A DNA stretch of 39,433 nucleotides, taken from positions 1 to 39,433 of the forward strand of contig DATLXH010000108.1 in assembly GCA_035576005.1 (NCBI GenBank), in the 5' to 3' direction. Shown here piece by piece: positions 25,974 through 34,599 of this stretch. This DNA comes from DATLXH01 sp035576005 (GTDB lineage Bacteria > Acidobacteriota > Thermoanaerobaculia > Gp7-AA8). Numbering within the stretch: position 1 is the first letter of the stretch; each line of letters starts with the position of its first letter. The translations under genes and the position numbers were made by a program. Under the pieces are notes generated by a model. That model saw only the letters and a list, made by a program, of their open reading frames with translations. It did not search any database and was not told the origin of the DNA.

Positions 25974-26516
25974 GTGGATCTCAGGAATCTCGAGCAACTG
26001 ACCGACAACGCGCTGATGTCGCGCGTAGCGGTTGGGATCGATGAAGCGGTCGGTCCACTTCTCAGTCGTTACCAGCGGCCGCTTCTTTCCCTGCTGAGGC
26101 GGCTCACAGGGAGTACGCAGGAGACCTGGATCCGGGTGATTCGAAGCGCCCGAAGTTTCGATCCTGCTCAACCGTTTCGACCCTGGTTGTTTCGAATTGC
26201 CTGGAACCTCTTCAAGTCCTCGAGGAAGTTCCCTCACGATCGGCCCGGGTCGCTGGCTGAGATGGCGGAGGCTGCCTCCAGCGAACGTCCTGCGATCGAG
26301 GGGATGATGGCAGCAGAGCTTCATCGAAATGTTCGAGCCGCGATCGCAACACTTCCGCTCCACTTGAGCGAAACAATTCTTCTTCGCTTTTTCGAAGAGC
26401 TTTCGGGGCCGGAGATCGCCGCTCGCCTGGGAGTTCCAATCGGCACAGTGAAAAGCCGCGTCCACACCGCGCTCAAGCAACTTGCCACGCTTCTCGTAAA
26501 GGAGTCCAGCCAGTGA
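25974..26516 (+). CDS. ECF-like sigma-70 factor with shortened region 2
   Basis: The 180-residue protein has both sigma domains. Region 2 is LLSRYQRPLLSLLRRLTGS-TQETWIRVIRSARSFDP-PWLFRIAWNLF. Region 4 is ATLPLHLSETILLRFFEELSGPEIAARLGVPIGTVKSRVHTALKQL, an intact helix-turn-helix. Between LTG and QETW, ECF factors normally carry about eight more residues (the D-x-x-x-AEDLV stretch); these are missing. The region contacts core RNA polymerase and the -10 element, so activity may be altered. GTG 25974 is preceded by GGAAA. The stop overlaps the next gene by four bases (GTGA), tying it to its probable anti-sigma partner. Confidence 0.88.
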   Translation: MDLRNLEQLTDNALMSRVAVGIDEAVGPLLSRYQRPLLSLLRRLTGSTQETWIRVIRSARSFDPAQPFRPWLFRIAWNLFKSSRKFPHDRPGSLAEMAEAASSERPAIEGMMAAELHRNVRAAIATLPLHLSETILLRFFEELSGPEIAARLGVPIGTVKSRVHTALKQLATLLVKESSQ

Positions 26517-27385
26517 ACCAGCAATGCGCAGTCGTTCAGAAGCACCTCTTTCAAACCCTTGCGGAATCGGACCTTCGGCATCTGAGGCAGTGCGAGCACT
26601 GTGCTGGCACGCTTCGACAGGCGATCAGTCTGGAAACGATGGTCAAAGAAGAAGTGGCGGAGGAGTCGATGGAAGAGGTGAGCCTGTCCTCGACGACGGA
26701 AGCATTCGCGGCGTTGGTCGTGCACAGAAGTCGGGCACAGATGGCGATCCGTAAGGCGGGGATCGTGCTGCCGATCGTCATCCTCGGCACAGTGGCAATC
26801 CTCTGGCTCTACGTGGGCGGAACGATGATGGGAAGAAGCTCCATTGTGCGACTTCCGCGAGCCACGTGGTTAGTACGCGCCCTCCCTGAGATTTACACGG
26901 TGACTACCGTCTTCGGCTTCCTCCTGGGGATCGCCATTTCGGGCCTGGGCAGACTCCCGTCTTTGCAGCCCCGGAACGTTTTCGCATGGGCCGGATTGCT
27001 AACCTTCTTTCTTGTCGCGGAGTATCGAATTGCGAAGATTGTCGCGGCAGAGAGCACTGCGTACTTCTGGATTCCTCTCACTGCAGCCTTACTAACCGCC
27101 GCCACCATCGCGTACCTCGGCAACGTGAGCGCATTTCCGTATAAACGTCTGTTTGGGCGCAGGCAGGTGTCAGGCGTTTGTCTCGGCCTGGCGGAGGCGA
27201 CGGGTTGGAGCGTGGCACTGATTCGAACCCTATTCGTCGGTGCCATTTTCCTGAAGCTGCATGGAGTGCTTCTCTATCTGGTCTTCGATGCCCTCATGGA
27301 AGTCCATCCCGACGAGCGCGCGCGGCTGCTGCGTTTTCGAATTCGGCGGTGGTGGCGAAATCGGATCACGACCGCAGAAGCATGA
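26513..27385 (+). CDS. Anti-sigma-like zinc-finger membrane protein with PspC domain
   Basis: The 290-residue protein begins with a short segment containing HLRQCEHCAGTL, an H-x3-C-x2-C motif as in zinc-binding anti-sigma factors. Four or five membrane segments follow (for example IVLPIVILGTVAILWLYVG and TVTTVFGFLLGIAISGLG). The C-terminal about 70 residues, YKRLFGRRQVSGVCLGLAEATGWSVALIRTLF...GVLLYLVFDALM, are a PspC domain, which in phage-shock systems works at the membrane. GTG 26513 overlaps the sigma stop, so the pair is translationally coupled. It probably holds the sigma factor at the membrane and releases it under envelope stress. That pairing of domains is unusual; the function is inferred. 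Confidence 0.78.
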   Translation: MNQQCAVVQKHLFQTLAESDLRHLRQCEHCAGTLRQAISLETMVKEEVAEESMEEVSLSSTTEAFAALVVHRSRAQMAIRKAGIVLPIVILGTVAILWLYVGGTMMGRSSIVRLPRATWLVRALPEIYTVTTVFGFLLGIAISGLGRLPSLQPRNVFAWAGLLTFFLVAEYRIAKIVAAESTAYFWIPLTAALLTAATIAYLGNVSAFPYKRLFGRRQVSGVCLGLAEATGWSVALIRTLFVGAIFLKLHGVLLYLVFDALMEVHPDERARLLRFRIRRWWRNRITTAEA

Positions 27386-27541
27386 GCCGTCGTTGGGAGT
27401 GACGTCGAAGAGTTCCCGAGAGCGAGCCTCATCGCGCAAATAGCAGACTGCCATCGCCTGCTCCGTGCCGACTCGCATGTGGCTTCTGCCTCTCGGCAAA
27501 AGGCGAGGGATCAGGGAAGCACTACACTAGAGAATCAATTC

Positions 27542-28210
27542 ATGGACGAGGAACAGTTTCCCAGCATCTCTTACACACCTCCGCGAATCTCTGCCAGCGA
27601 AATGATCGGCCGCGCAAGGAAGTTCGCCGGGCTGATGGCGACTCGTCGCTCGGTCCGGATGTTCTCGCCGGATCCGATCCCGCAAGAAGTCATTGAGCTT
27701 GCGCTGCACGCGGCGGGATCGGCTCCTTCGGGCGCGAACCTTCAGCCGTGGAAGTTCGTGGTTGTTCGAGACGGAGATCTCAAACGGCTGATTCGTGTGG
27801 CGGCCGAGCAGGAAGAGCAAGTCAACTACTCCGGGCGCATGCCGGAAGACTGGCTCCGGGCTCTGGCGCCCCTCCAGACGGACTGGCGGAAGGAGTTTCT
27901 CGAGATCGCTCCCGTGCTCATTGTCGTATTCAAGGAGGAGTATGGGCTCGAAGCCGGGAGAAAGGTCCATCACTACTATGTGAACGAGTCGGTCGGTATT
28001 GCCTGCGGGTTTCTGCTCGCTGCGCTCCACGACTCCGGTCTGGTCTCGCTGACACACACGCCAAGTCCGATGGGATTTCTCCGGGAGATCCTCGGACGCC
28101 CTGAGAACGAAAAGCCGTTCCTCCTCATACCTGTCGGTTTTCCTGCGGACAATTGCCGCGTGCCGGACATTCGAAGGAAGCCGAGCGAAGGAATCGTGAT
28201 CTGGAAGTGA
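27542..28210 (+). CDS. Nitroreductase-fold protein, iodotyrosine-deiodinase-like
   Basis: The 222-residue flavoprotein has the FMN-binding RRSVRMFSPDPIP and AAGSAPSGANLQPWKFVVV blocks of the nitroreductase fold. It resembles iodotyrosine deiodinase (IYD) closely: EEQVNYSGRM and QTDWRKEFLEIAPVLIVVFK align with human EEINYMKRM and [20 protein letters not shown]. The Glu, Tyr and Lys that bind the halotyrosine zwitterion (human E157, Y161, K182) are kept at the same spacing. VHHYYVNESVGIACGFLLAALHDSGLV and PVGFPADNCRVPDIRRKP also match. Reductive dehalogenation of halotyrosine is the likely activity. ATG 27542 is chosen since the protein's conserved part begins soon after; a start at 27479 is also open. 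Confidence 0.85.
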   Translation: MDEEQFPSISYTPPRISASEMIGRARKFAGLMATRRSVRMFSPDPIPQEVIELALHAAGSAPSGANLQPWKFVVVRDGDLKRLIRVAAEQEEQVNYSGRMPEDWLRALAPLQTDWRKEFLEIAPVLIVVFKEEYGLEAGRKVHHYYVNESVGIACGFLLAALHDSGLVSLTHTPSPMGFLREILGRPENEKPFLLIPVGFPADNCRVPDIRRKPSEGIVIWK

Positions 28211-28297
28211 GCGTGAAGCACTCCCGGCGTCATGCTGCAGCTTTAGCCGGTTAGGTCGGCGGCTTTGCTCGTCAGCCTTTGCTCGTGCGCGTTTGCG

Positions 28298-29476
28298 TTA
28301 CTTCAACTTCTGCAGAATTACAACGGACGGCCTGCCTGCCGTGGCAGGCGGAATCGTTAAATCGCTACCGGGTTTGAGCTCGCGGCTGGTTCTCAGGTCT
28401 TTGAATCGTCGCATGGTCGATAGCTCCGGCGGCACCTTGAACGGTAGCGCCCCTCCGTTGATCGCGATCAACGCGTTCCTGAAGGAGCGGTACGAGACGT
28501 TTCCGTCGTTGGCGTCGACTCGCGCGGAGATCGGAGCTCCTGGATCAAAAAAATACATTTCATCTTGTTCGTCTTTCACGTCGGGAGCAACGACGTAACC
28601 CGATGCGCCGAAGAGCCATGAGGCGGCGAGGACCAGATGGATCGCGTCGCGATCTGAGCCATCGATATAGTTCAGATGAGCCACCCGAAGGTTTGGAAAG
28701 CTGCTCGTGGGTATCGCCACAAGCTGCTCGAGAATGAAGCGACTGCTGTTCCATCGATCGTTCGGGTCGTACCACGGCCGTGGAACAAACTGCCCGTTGC
28801 GAGGGAACGTGATCAGGCTCTCACTCAGGTCCCAGTCACTGTAAGGAAGGAAGTGTTGCGGAGCCTGAAATCCCTGGTTGGTGAAGATCATGACCCCGAG
28901 ATCGTCGAGTCGACGGAGAAACCGGGAGAAAGCGGCATCGTACGAAAGTCCAGGGTGCCGGCGAAGGTACTCCGCCCTCGCTTCGGGATGTACGCTCGCG
29001 AATGTTGTCGTGTCGAGGAAAATCCCGTTGTAACCGGCAGCTTTCATTCGGGCGGCGAGGACACGGGCCCTTGCCTCTCGGCTGCTCCCGTCGGCAGGAT
29101 CGAAATAGAAGGCGCCTGCAGTCGACGAACCGAACCCGCCCTGCAAGGGAAGCCGGTTGAGAACGGCCTTCCTGCGGCGCAGAAGTGAGCGTTCCCAGGA
29201 GCCTTCCGGTGCCTTGACGTCGTAGAAGGCGACAGACCATTCGTAGAAGAAAAGCTTTGTCCCAAGCTTGTGGAGCTCGCGTACCTGCTCCGCCGGAAGC
29301 GGATCGTGGGTGACGAGCACGTCGAAGCGCCCATACCAGGCGAGCTCAGTAGCTGTGAGTGCAGGTCCGTAGTGAAGCGCGAACGCGCCACGCTTCTGTT
29401 GACCTTCGAGAGTCACTGGTAAGAAGAGGAGCTGCAAGCCGAGAGCCGTGAGAATCAGACATCTGAGGAGCTTCAT
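28298..29476 (-). CDS. Secreted TIM-barrel hydrolase-like protein
   Basis: The 392-residue protein has a signal peptide (MKLLRCLILTALGLQLLFLP, then VTLEGQQKR), so it is exported. The rest reads like an endo-polygalactosaminidase/GH114-type barrel: RFDVLVTHDPLPAEQVRELHKLGTKLFFYEW, AAGYNGIFLDTTTFA, LDDLGVMIFTNQGF and a late WLFGASGYVVAPD. The Asp in GIFLDT and the Glu in YEW are plausible catalytic positions. The family placement is by pattern only. It stands alone, convergent with the deiodinase-like gene. If a glycosidase, the substrate could be an extracellular polysaccharide. Confidence 0.55.
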   Translation of the reverse strand: MKLLRCLILTALGLQLLFLPVTLEGQQKRGAFALHYGPALTATELAWYGRFDVLVTHDPLPAEQVRELHKLGTKLFFYEWSVAFYDVKAPEGSWERSLLRRRKAVLNRLPLQGGFGSSTAGAFYFDPADGSSREARARVLAARMKAAGYNGIFLDTTTFASVHPEARAEYLRRHPGLSYDAAFSRFLRRLDDLGVMIFTNQGFQAPQHFLPYSDWDLSESLITFPRNGQFVPRPWYDPNDRWNSSRFILEQLVAIPTSSFPNLRVAHLNYIDGSDRDAIHLVLAASWLFGASGYVVAPDVKDEQDEMYFFDPGAPISARVDANDGNVSYRSFRNALIAINGGALPFKVPPELSTMRRFKDLRTSRELKPGSDLTIPPATAGRPSVVILQKLK

Positions 29477-29602
29477 CGATTAGAGCGTCGAACAGCGACG
29501 GCTGATGTCAGGATTCCAGAGAAGGGGCGGAGGGAGGTGACATGCTGCTGGATCGTCGGGAGGAGAGAACGGCGCGGGTGGAACCTGGCTGCTAAAAGGG
29601 GA

Positions 29603-29779
29603 TCAGGCGCCGAGGATCATTCTTGCGGCGGAGAGGCCAGTGGTGAGGGTGCCCTGACCGTTCGGACCTTTTGTGAAGCTCGCACGGATCTCACGGAAGA
29701 GCCCGCCACCAACCAGACCAATCAGAAGCACCAGGTTCGCTGATTTGAGGAAGATTGGGTCTTGGATGATTTCGATCAT
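29603..29779 (-). CDS. Small membrane protein (58 residues)
   Basis: The product MIEIIQDPIFLKSANLVLLI continues with GLVGGGLFREIRASFTKGPN, a single hydrophobic segment with a Gly-rich turn and a basic tail. I do not know the family. The ATG at 29779 has GGAG seven bases upstream, a good ribosome site; a longer reading up to 29830 lacks one. It stands alone between the hydrolase-like gene and the channel gene, both on the same strand. Confidence 0.55.
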   Translation of the reverse strand: MIEIIQDPIFLKSANLVLLIGLVGGGLFREIRASFTKGPNGQGTLTTGLSAARMILGA

Positions 29780-29986
29780 TTGCGCTCTCCAGTGTCTCGG
29801 TTCTGTATGGGAGTCTCTGGAGGGGCGCAAAAAATACAGGGGGTGAAAAGTTTATGGAATCTGGAGTGACGCCGGGCGGCGTGCAGGGAGGAGATTCCGA
29901 CCCGGAGGGCGCATCGCATGCGACCGGCCTCTCAAGGAGCAGCTGGTGATGTTTCGATCGGTCGGAGACTACGCGTCGGATGGGGG

Positions 29987-31531
29987 CTACACGCCGAAGA
30001 AGCGACCAATCCTCTCGCGCAGCGACTCATTCTCCCTATCCCTGTGCTGCCGCTTCGCTTCCTCTGAGAGGCCATCGCGCACCTCGCTCAGCTCGACGTT
30101 CCTTTCAGCCAGAAGATGGGAGATCTCGTCGGCGATGGCCGGCCGTGCTCTCAGAATCTCTTCGAACCGGTCCTTCTCGAGGCGCCAGCATTCGACTTCG
30201 GTCACGGCGACGATCGTCGCACGCCGCGGCTCACCAGTGAGCATCCCTCCTTCTCCGAAGAAATTCGGCGCATCGAGAGTCGCGACTGGAGAGGACTTGC
30301 CGTCATCGAGAGAGATCCGCACTTCGACGGAACCTCTGGTGAGTATGTATAGATGATGCACGTCGTGGCCCTGCACGAGGATCGCTTCACCCGGAACGAA
30401 CGGGGAGTAGATCAATTCCTCCGAGGTCCGGCGCAGCTCCTCCTCGGTGAGGGACTGGAAGATGGAAACGGCTTTGAGGTCGGCAATCCGCCTTCCGGTT
30501 GTCGGCTCCCCCAGCGGAAGCGGTTTTGCGTCCTCGGGCCGGCTGAGGAATACATGGGAGCTTGGAAGCGAGAACGGAACTTTGCTTCTTTTCAGCGCGA
30601 AGTGAATGCGGGTTCGGATCGCTGAGTCGATCACCTCATCCTGAGCAAGGTCAGTGAGCCAGTAACGGACTGCATATCGTGCCGCGCTCTCTGCGAACTC
30701 GAGCAGGATGACGTCAGGCCTCGGCTCGGCTGCCACGTGATCGATGGGCTCACGTGTGAGGGCGTCGGTCACGGCATCCATGATGGACGTGGGCGAGTGG
30801 TTGAAGTCGACGCTGAAAAAAACGGAGCGTCGTTCCTGAACGGTCGCTGCCCAGCGCTTGCCCTGAACCATCACCTGATTCTTCATCAGCAGGCCGTTAG
30901 GAACGATGAACCGATCGCCATTCCGTGATTCCACCGTCACATGGCGCCAGTTGATCTCGCGAACGATGCCGGCTGCTTCGCCGAATCGAATCCAGTCGCC
31001 TGGCGCGATGGACTTGTCGACTTGGAGCGCCACGCCACCCATCACGTTCCCGAGTGTGTCCTGAAGCGAGAAGCCGACGACCGCGGTGATGACTGCGGAC
31101 GTTGCGATGATCCCGCTTACGTCGACTTTGTACTGGGAAAACAGAAAGAGAACGAGTCCGATGTATGAGAAGGCAATCGCGAGATCCTGGAGGATTCTGG
31201 GAGGTTCGAGTCGAACGGCGCGCAGCACAATCGAGAAGAGAACTATGGCGCACAAGTTCAGGAATACGATTCCCTGAAACACCAGGATGAGGACTGCCAG
31301 TACGCGCGTTGTCGCTCCGTACGACTGAATGACGGCCAGTGCCGCGAGGAACCGAAGGGCGATGGAAATCAGATAGAGGGCGAAAATTCTGGAGATGGCG
31401 GGCCGCTCTTTTTTCACAAGCAGATAGGCAATACCGATCCCGAACATAACGAACAGAACCTGTTCGAAAAAGTAGTTCGACAGTGCGATCTCGGACGGTA
31501 CTTTCAGCATGTGGGTGTAAAAACTTAGCAC
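29987..31531 (-). CDS. MscS-type channel with cyclic-nucleotide-binding domain
   Basis: The 514-residue protein has several N-terminal membrane segments. The MscS pore and beta domain follow: GIIATSAVITAVVGFSLQDTLGNVMGGVALQVDKSIAPGDWI, then GIVREINWRHVTVESRNGDRFIVPNG. The C-terminus (about 360-490) is a cNMP-binding domain: FQSLTEEELRRTSEELIYSPFVPGEAILVQGHDVHHLYILTRGSVEV and FFGEGGMLTGEPRRATIVAVTEVECWRL. Such proteins are known as bacterial cyclic-nucleotide-gated MscS relatives; they may open to cAMP rather than tension. The start is GTG 31531; ATG 31510 is an equal alternative, and neither has a clear ribosome site. Confidence 0.9.
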   Translation of the reverse strand: MLSFYTHMLKVPSEIALSNYFFEQVLFVMFGIGIAYLLVKKERPAISRIFALYLISIALRFLAALAVIQSYGATTRVLAVLILVFQGIVFLNLCAIVLFSIVLRAVRLEPPRILQDLAIAFSYIGLVLFLFSQYKVDVSGIIATSAVITAVVGFSLQDTLGNVMGGVALQVDKSIAPGDWIRFGEAAGIVREINWRHVTVESRNGDRFIVPNGLLMKNQVMVQGKRWAATVQERRSVFFSVDFNHSPTSIMDAVTDALTREPIDHVAAEPRPDVILLEFAESAARYAVRYWLTDLAQDEVIDSAIRTRIHFALKRSKVPFSLPSSHVFLSRPEDAKPLPLGEPTTGRRIADLKAVSIFQSLTEEELRRTSEELIYSPFVPGEAILVQGHDVHHLYILTRGSVEVRISLDDGKSSPVATLDAPNFFGEGGMLTGEPRRATIVAVTEVECWRLEKDRFEEILRARPAIADEISHLLAERNVELSEVRDGLSEEAKRQHRDRENESLRERIGRFFGV

Positions 31532-31765
31532 AGGCTGGTAAAGACTTCGTGCGTTACGTCACCTCGGCCCTCTGGGGGCGGGAAAGCGCACCCCCCACAG
31601 GCAATGCGCCGTTCGCCGAGACGTAAGCCTCCAGATAAGGTCAGATTGAACCGCATTTTTCACGAGCATCCGTCGCCTCGCGGTGACGGGCCGGGAGAAA
31701 AGCGGGTGAGGTAACGCGCGGTACGGGGAAGGTAAGAGAGGGCGACTCGTGTTAAAAAGTCCCTC
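31532..31765. other. Intergenic region with a degenerate hairpin remnant
   Basis: The stretch contains TGAACCGCATTTTTCACGAG, which resembles the hairpin arm CCCGCATTTCTCAC at 16693 and 36260, and a small stem CCGTC...GACGG. The inner core of the fold-back elements is not present, so it may be a decayed copy. The divergent genes on either side need promoters here; I see no confident pair. Confidence 0.4.
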
Positions 31766-31966
31766 GTGACGCTTCCCGACGAGATTGCTCGAAACCTTTC
31801 TGAGCGCACAGGCGTGCACCGTTGCATCAAGTGCCTTCGGGAAACGCCGTCGGAAGAATACTTTCGCCTCGATCATCTCTGCGGAGCGTGTACGGTGGCG
31901 GAGGCGGATTTCCCGCTCGCATCGACGCCTGATCAGGGGTCCGAAGAAGGGAATGCGGGCTCGTAG
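31766..31966 (+). CDS. Zinc-ribbon mini-protein
   Basis: The 66-residue product has two Cys pairs, CIKC and CGAC, in the segment HRCIKCLRETPSEEYFRLDHL, followed by a short acidic tail. This is a likely zinc ribbon. GTG 31766 is assumed as start. The end overlaps the glycosyltransferase start by 14 bases, so the two are co-translated. The role is unknown; it might be a regulator of the polysaccharide genes or simply a small metal-binding protein. Confidence 0.6.
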   Translation: MTLPDEIARNLSERTGVHRCIKCLRETPSEEYFRLDHLCGACTVAEADFPLASTPDQGSEEGNAGS

Positions 31967-33053
31967 GGTCGCCGTCGTTCATGACTGGCTGACCGGCATG
32001 CGTGGCGGAGAGAAAGTACTCGAGGGAATCCTGGAGCTCTTTCCGTCAGCGGATCTGTTCACGCTTTTCCATCGCAGGGGAAGCGTCTCTCCAGCGATCG
32101 AAGCGCACGCGATCCATACAAGCTATCTCCAGAATTGGGCGGACCGGGTTGGCGACTACCGGCGTCTCCTGCCTCTGTTCCCGCATGCCGTATCGACGTG
32201 GAGCTTCAACGATTACGATCTCGTCGTCTCATCCAGTCACTGTGTTGCGAAGGGAGTGAGAACAAACCGCGTTCCGCACTTGAGCTACTGCCACACCCCG
32301 ATGCGCTACATCTGGGACCGCTTCGACGATTACTTTCCGCATGATCGCCCCCTCGCGCGGGCCTTTGCCCGTCCGGTCGCCAGCGCGTTGAGGCGTTGGG
32401 ACGTCGCGTCGTCTGATCGCGTCGATTCGTTCATCGCGAACTCGAACTTCGTGAGGTCGAGGATCCGGACTTACTACGGCAGGGCGAGCGAGGTGATTCA
32501 CCCGTTCGTCGACCAGCAATTCTTCGAGGGTTCGATGGCGGGCGAACGCGCGGATTTTCATGTGCTGATCTCGGCCCTGGTACCTTACAAAAGGGTTGAT
32601 CTGGCAATCGAAGCAGCCGCCAGGAGCGGCCGATCGCTCATAGTCATCGGGGACGGGCCCGAGCGGCGGCGACTCGAGTCCGAGGCCTCACCCAACGTTC
32701 GGTTTCTCGGATTCGTATCAACGGAGGTGATTCTCGAGCACCTATCGCGCGCCAGAAGCCTCATACTTCCGGGAACGGAAGACTTCGGGATCACGCCGCT
32801 CGAAGCAATGGCGTGCGGGACTCCGGTGGTAGCTCTGAGAGGGGGAGGGGTGGTGGACAGCGTGATCGATGGAGTGACTGGCGTTCTCTTCGAGGAGCCG
32901 ACCTCGCATCATCTGTGCAGCGCCCTCGACCAGGTCGAGTCCGTCGAATGGGACCGAGGTGCAATCAGGCACCAGGCATCGCAATTCGGCAGGGAGACTT
33001 TCCTCCAGCGATTCGGGGCGGTTGCCGACGCACTGACAGAGTCCTCACGATGA
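31953..33053 (+). CDS. GT4-family glycosyltransferase
   Basis: The 366-residue protein is a GT-B retaining glycosyltransferase of family 4. It begins MRARRVAVVHDWLTGMRGGE, a typical N-terminal donor-side motif, and contains VPHLSYCHTPMRYIWDRF. The nucleotide-sugar site is PGTEDFGITPLEAMACGTPVVALRGGG with the conserved E-x7-E. ATG 31953 has GAAGGG upstream; an open frame upstream of it overlaps the zinc-ribbon gene and looks like shadow sequence. The stop overlaps the next gene by four bases (ATGA). With the following sugar-phosphate transferase it probably builds an exopolysaccharide or O-antigen repeat unit. Confidence 0.92.
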   Translation: MRARRVAVVHDWLTGMRGGEKVLEGILELFPSADLFTLFHRRGSVSPAIEAHAIHTSYLQNWADRVGDYRRLLPLFPHAVSTWSFNDYDLVVSSSHCVAKGVRTNRVPHLSYCHTPMRYIWDRFDDYFPHDRPLARAFARPVASALRRWDVASSDRVDSFIANSNFVRSRIRTYYGRASEVIHPFVDQQFFEGSMAGERADFHVLISALVPYKRVDLAIEAAARSGRSLIVIGDGPERRRLESEASPNVRFLGFVSTEVILEHLSRARSLILPGTEDFGITPLEAMACGTPVVALRGGGVVDSVIDGVTGVLFEEPTSHHLCSALDQVESVEWDRGAIRHQASQFGRETFLQRFGAVADALTESSR

Positions 33054-34462
33054 TTCAGCGAAAGCACAAAGCCCTCTCCTCCATTTATCTTCTGATTGAT
33101 GCTTCAGCATCGTGTGGGGCGATGCTCGTCGCATACTTTCTGCGGTTCATAGTCCAGGTGATTCCGGTAACCAAGGGTCCTCAGCCGCTCACGACGTATC
33201 TCGACATTCTTCCCGTTGTGACGTTGGTTTTTCCGCTCGCTTTTGCGGTGCAGGGTCTTTATCGAATTCGTGCAACCAGGTCTCGGGCAGAAGAATGGCT
33301 GAACGTTCTGATTGGCTCCGTGATCGGGACGGTTTTTCTCTCCGGCCTTCTTCTCTGGATCCGTCCCGGAGGCGAGAACCCGCACGAGATCTACTCACGT
33401 GCGACGCTCGCGATTTTCCTGTTGTGCGAGATCGTTCTGGTGACTCTCGGGCGATCGATCGTCCGCTCGATTCGCGGCCGCCAGCACCTGGCCGGCAGGA
33501 ATCTCGACCGGGTGTTGATTGCTGGAAATGGCGATCTGGCTCTTGCAGCAGCCGATCGGATCGCTGCACATCGCGAGCTCGGCTTTCATGTCGTAGGCTT
33601 TCTGTCGAGCAATGACAGTGACGTTCTTGACGGGCTGACGAGACTCGGCAGCATTGATGACGCCGAGTTCGTGATCCAGAGACATCAGATCGATCACGTT
33701 TTCGTAGCGCTCCCGCAGGACTCGTCGGGAATGATGCTCTCGCTCCTCGATCGTCTCGTCCGCAGCTGCGTCTCCGTCCACGTCGTCCCGGATCTGCTCC
33801 AGTACATGGCAGTCCGCTCTCGCGTCGAGGATATTGACGGGCTGGCCACGATCAATTTGTCCGACATCCCCCTCGAGGGATGGAGCCGATTCGTGAAGCG
33901 AGGGCTCGATATCGTCGTGTCGAGCGCCGCGATGGTCCTGTTGTTCCCGCTTCTGGCCTTCATCGCACTGCGCATTTTTCTCGAGGATCGCGGGTCGGTC
34001 TTCTACTGGCAGGAAAGGATGGGACTGGACGGGGCGCCCTTTGACATTCTCAAGTTCCGGTCGATGCAGCCGGGAGCGGAGCAGGATACCGGCCCCATCT
34101 GGGCCGGGAAAGACGATCCACGCCGGACCCGTGCCGGTCGCTGGATGCGTTCCTGGTCGCTCGATGAGCTTCCACAGCTCTGGAACGTTCTGGTGGGTGA
34201 CATGAGCCTGGTTGGTCCGCGGCCTGAACGCCCGCAGTTCGTCCAGCAGTTCCGGGAGGAGTTTCCTCACTACATGCTCCGCCACAAAGTCCGTGCGGGG
34301 ATCACGGGCTGGGCGCAGGTACATGGATGGAGAGGCAATACCTCGATCAGGATGCGAATCGAGCACGACCTCTATTACATCGAGAACTGGTCACTGCTGC
34401 TCGATCTCAAAATTCTCGTGATGACGCTCCGTCACGGATTCCGTCACGAAAACGCATACTAA
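33050..34462 (+). CDS. Polyprenyl-phosphate sugar phosphotransferase (WcaJ/PssY-like)
   Basis: The 470-residue membrane protein starts exopolysaccharide repeat-unit synthesis by moving a sugar-1-phosphate to undecaprenyl phosphate. It has several N-terminal membrane segments, a CoA-binding-like central domain (RVLIAGNGDLALAAADRI), and the C-terminal bacterial sugar transferase domain: KRGLDIVVSSAAMVLLFPLL, ILKFRSM, WSLDELPQLWNVLVGDMSLVGPRPERP and the final GITGWAQVHGWRGNTS. All motifs are intact. The start ATG 33050 overlaps the glycosyltransferase stop; 79 extra codons upstream are shadow sequence. It closes the three-gene overlapping cluster. Confidence 0.93.
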   Translation: MIQRKHKALSSIYLLIDASASCGAMLVAYFLRFIVQVIPVTKGPQPLTTYLDILPVVTLVFPLAFAVQGLYRIRATRSRAEEWLNVLIGSVIGTVFLSGLLLWIRPGGENPHEIYSRATLAIFLLCEIVLVTLGRSIVRSIRGRQHLAGRNLDRVLIAGNGDLALAAADRIAAHRELGFHVVGFLSSNDSDVLDGLTRLGSIDDAEFVIQRHQIDHVFVALPQDSSGMMLSLLDRLVRSCVSVHVVPDLLQYMAVRSRVEDIDGLATINLSDIPLEGWSRFVKRGLDIVVSSAAMVLLFPLLAFIALRIFLEDRGSVFYWQERMGLDGAPFDILKFRSMQPGAEQDTGPIWAGKDDPRRTRAGRWMRSWSLDELPQLWNVLVGDMSLVGPRPERPQFVQQFREEFPHYMLRHKVRAGITGWAQVHGWRGNTSIRMRIEHDLYYIENWSLLLDLKILVMTLRHGFRHENAY

Positions 34463-34599
34463 CGACGCGCTGCAGCGTGTATCGAGATGGCAGCCCGCGC
34501 TGCACGGCGACGTGGGCGGAAAAAACTATCGTGTCGTCCCTCACCCTCCCGCCCTCCGGCCAAGCTCGGGATGACACCGATTCACTGACTGACGTGGTT

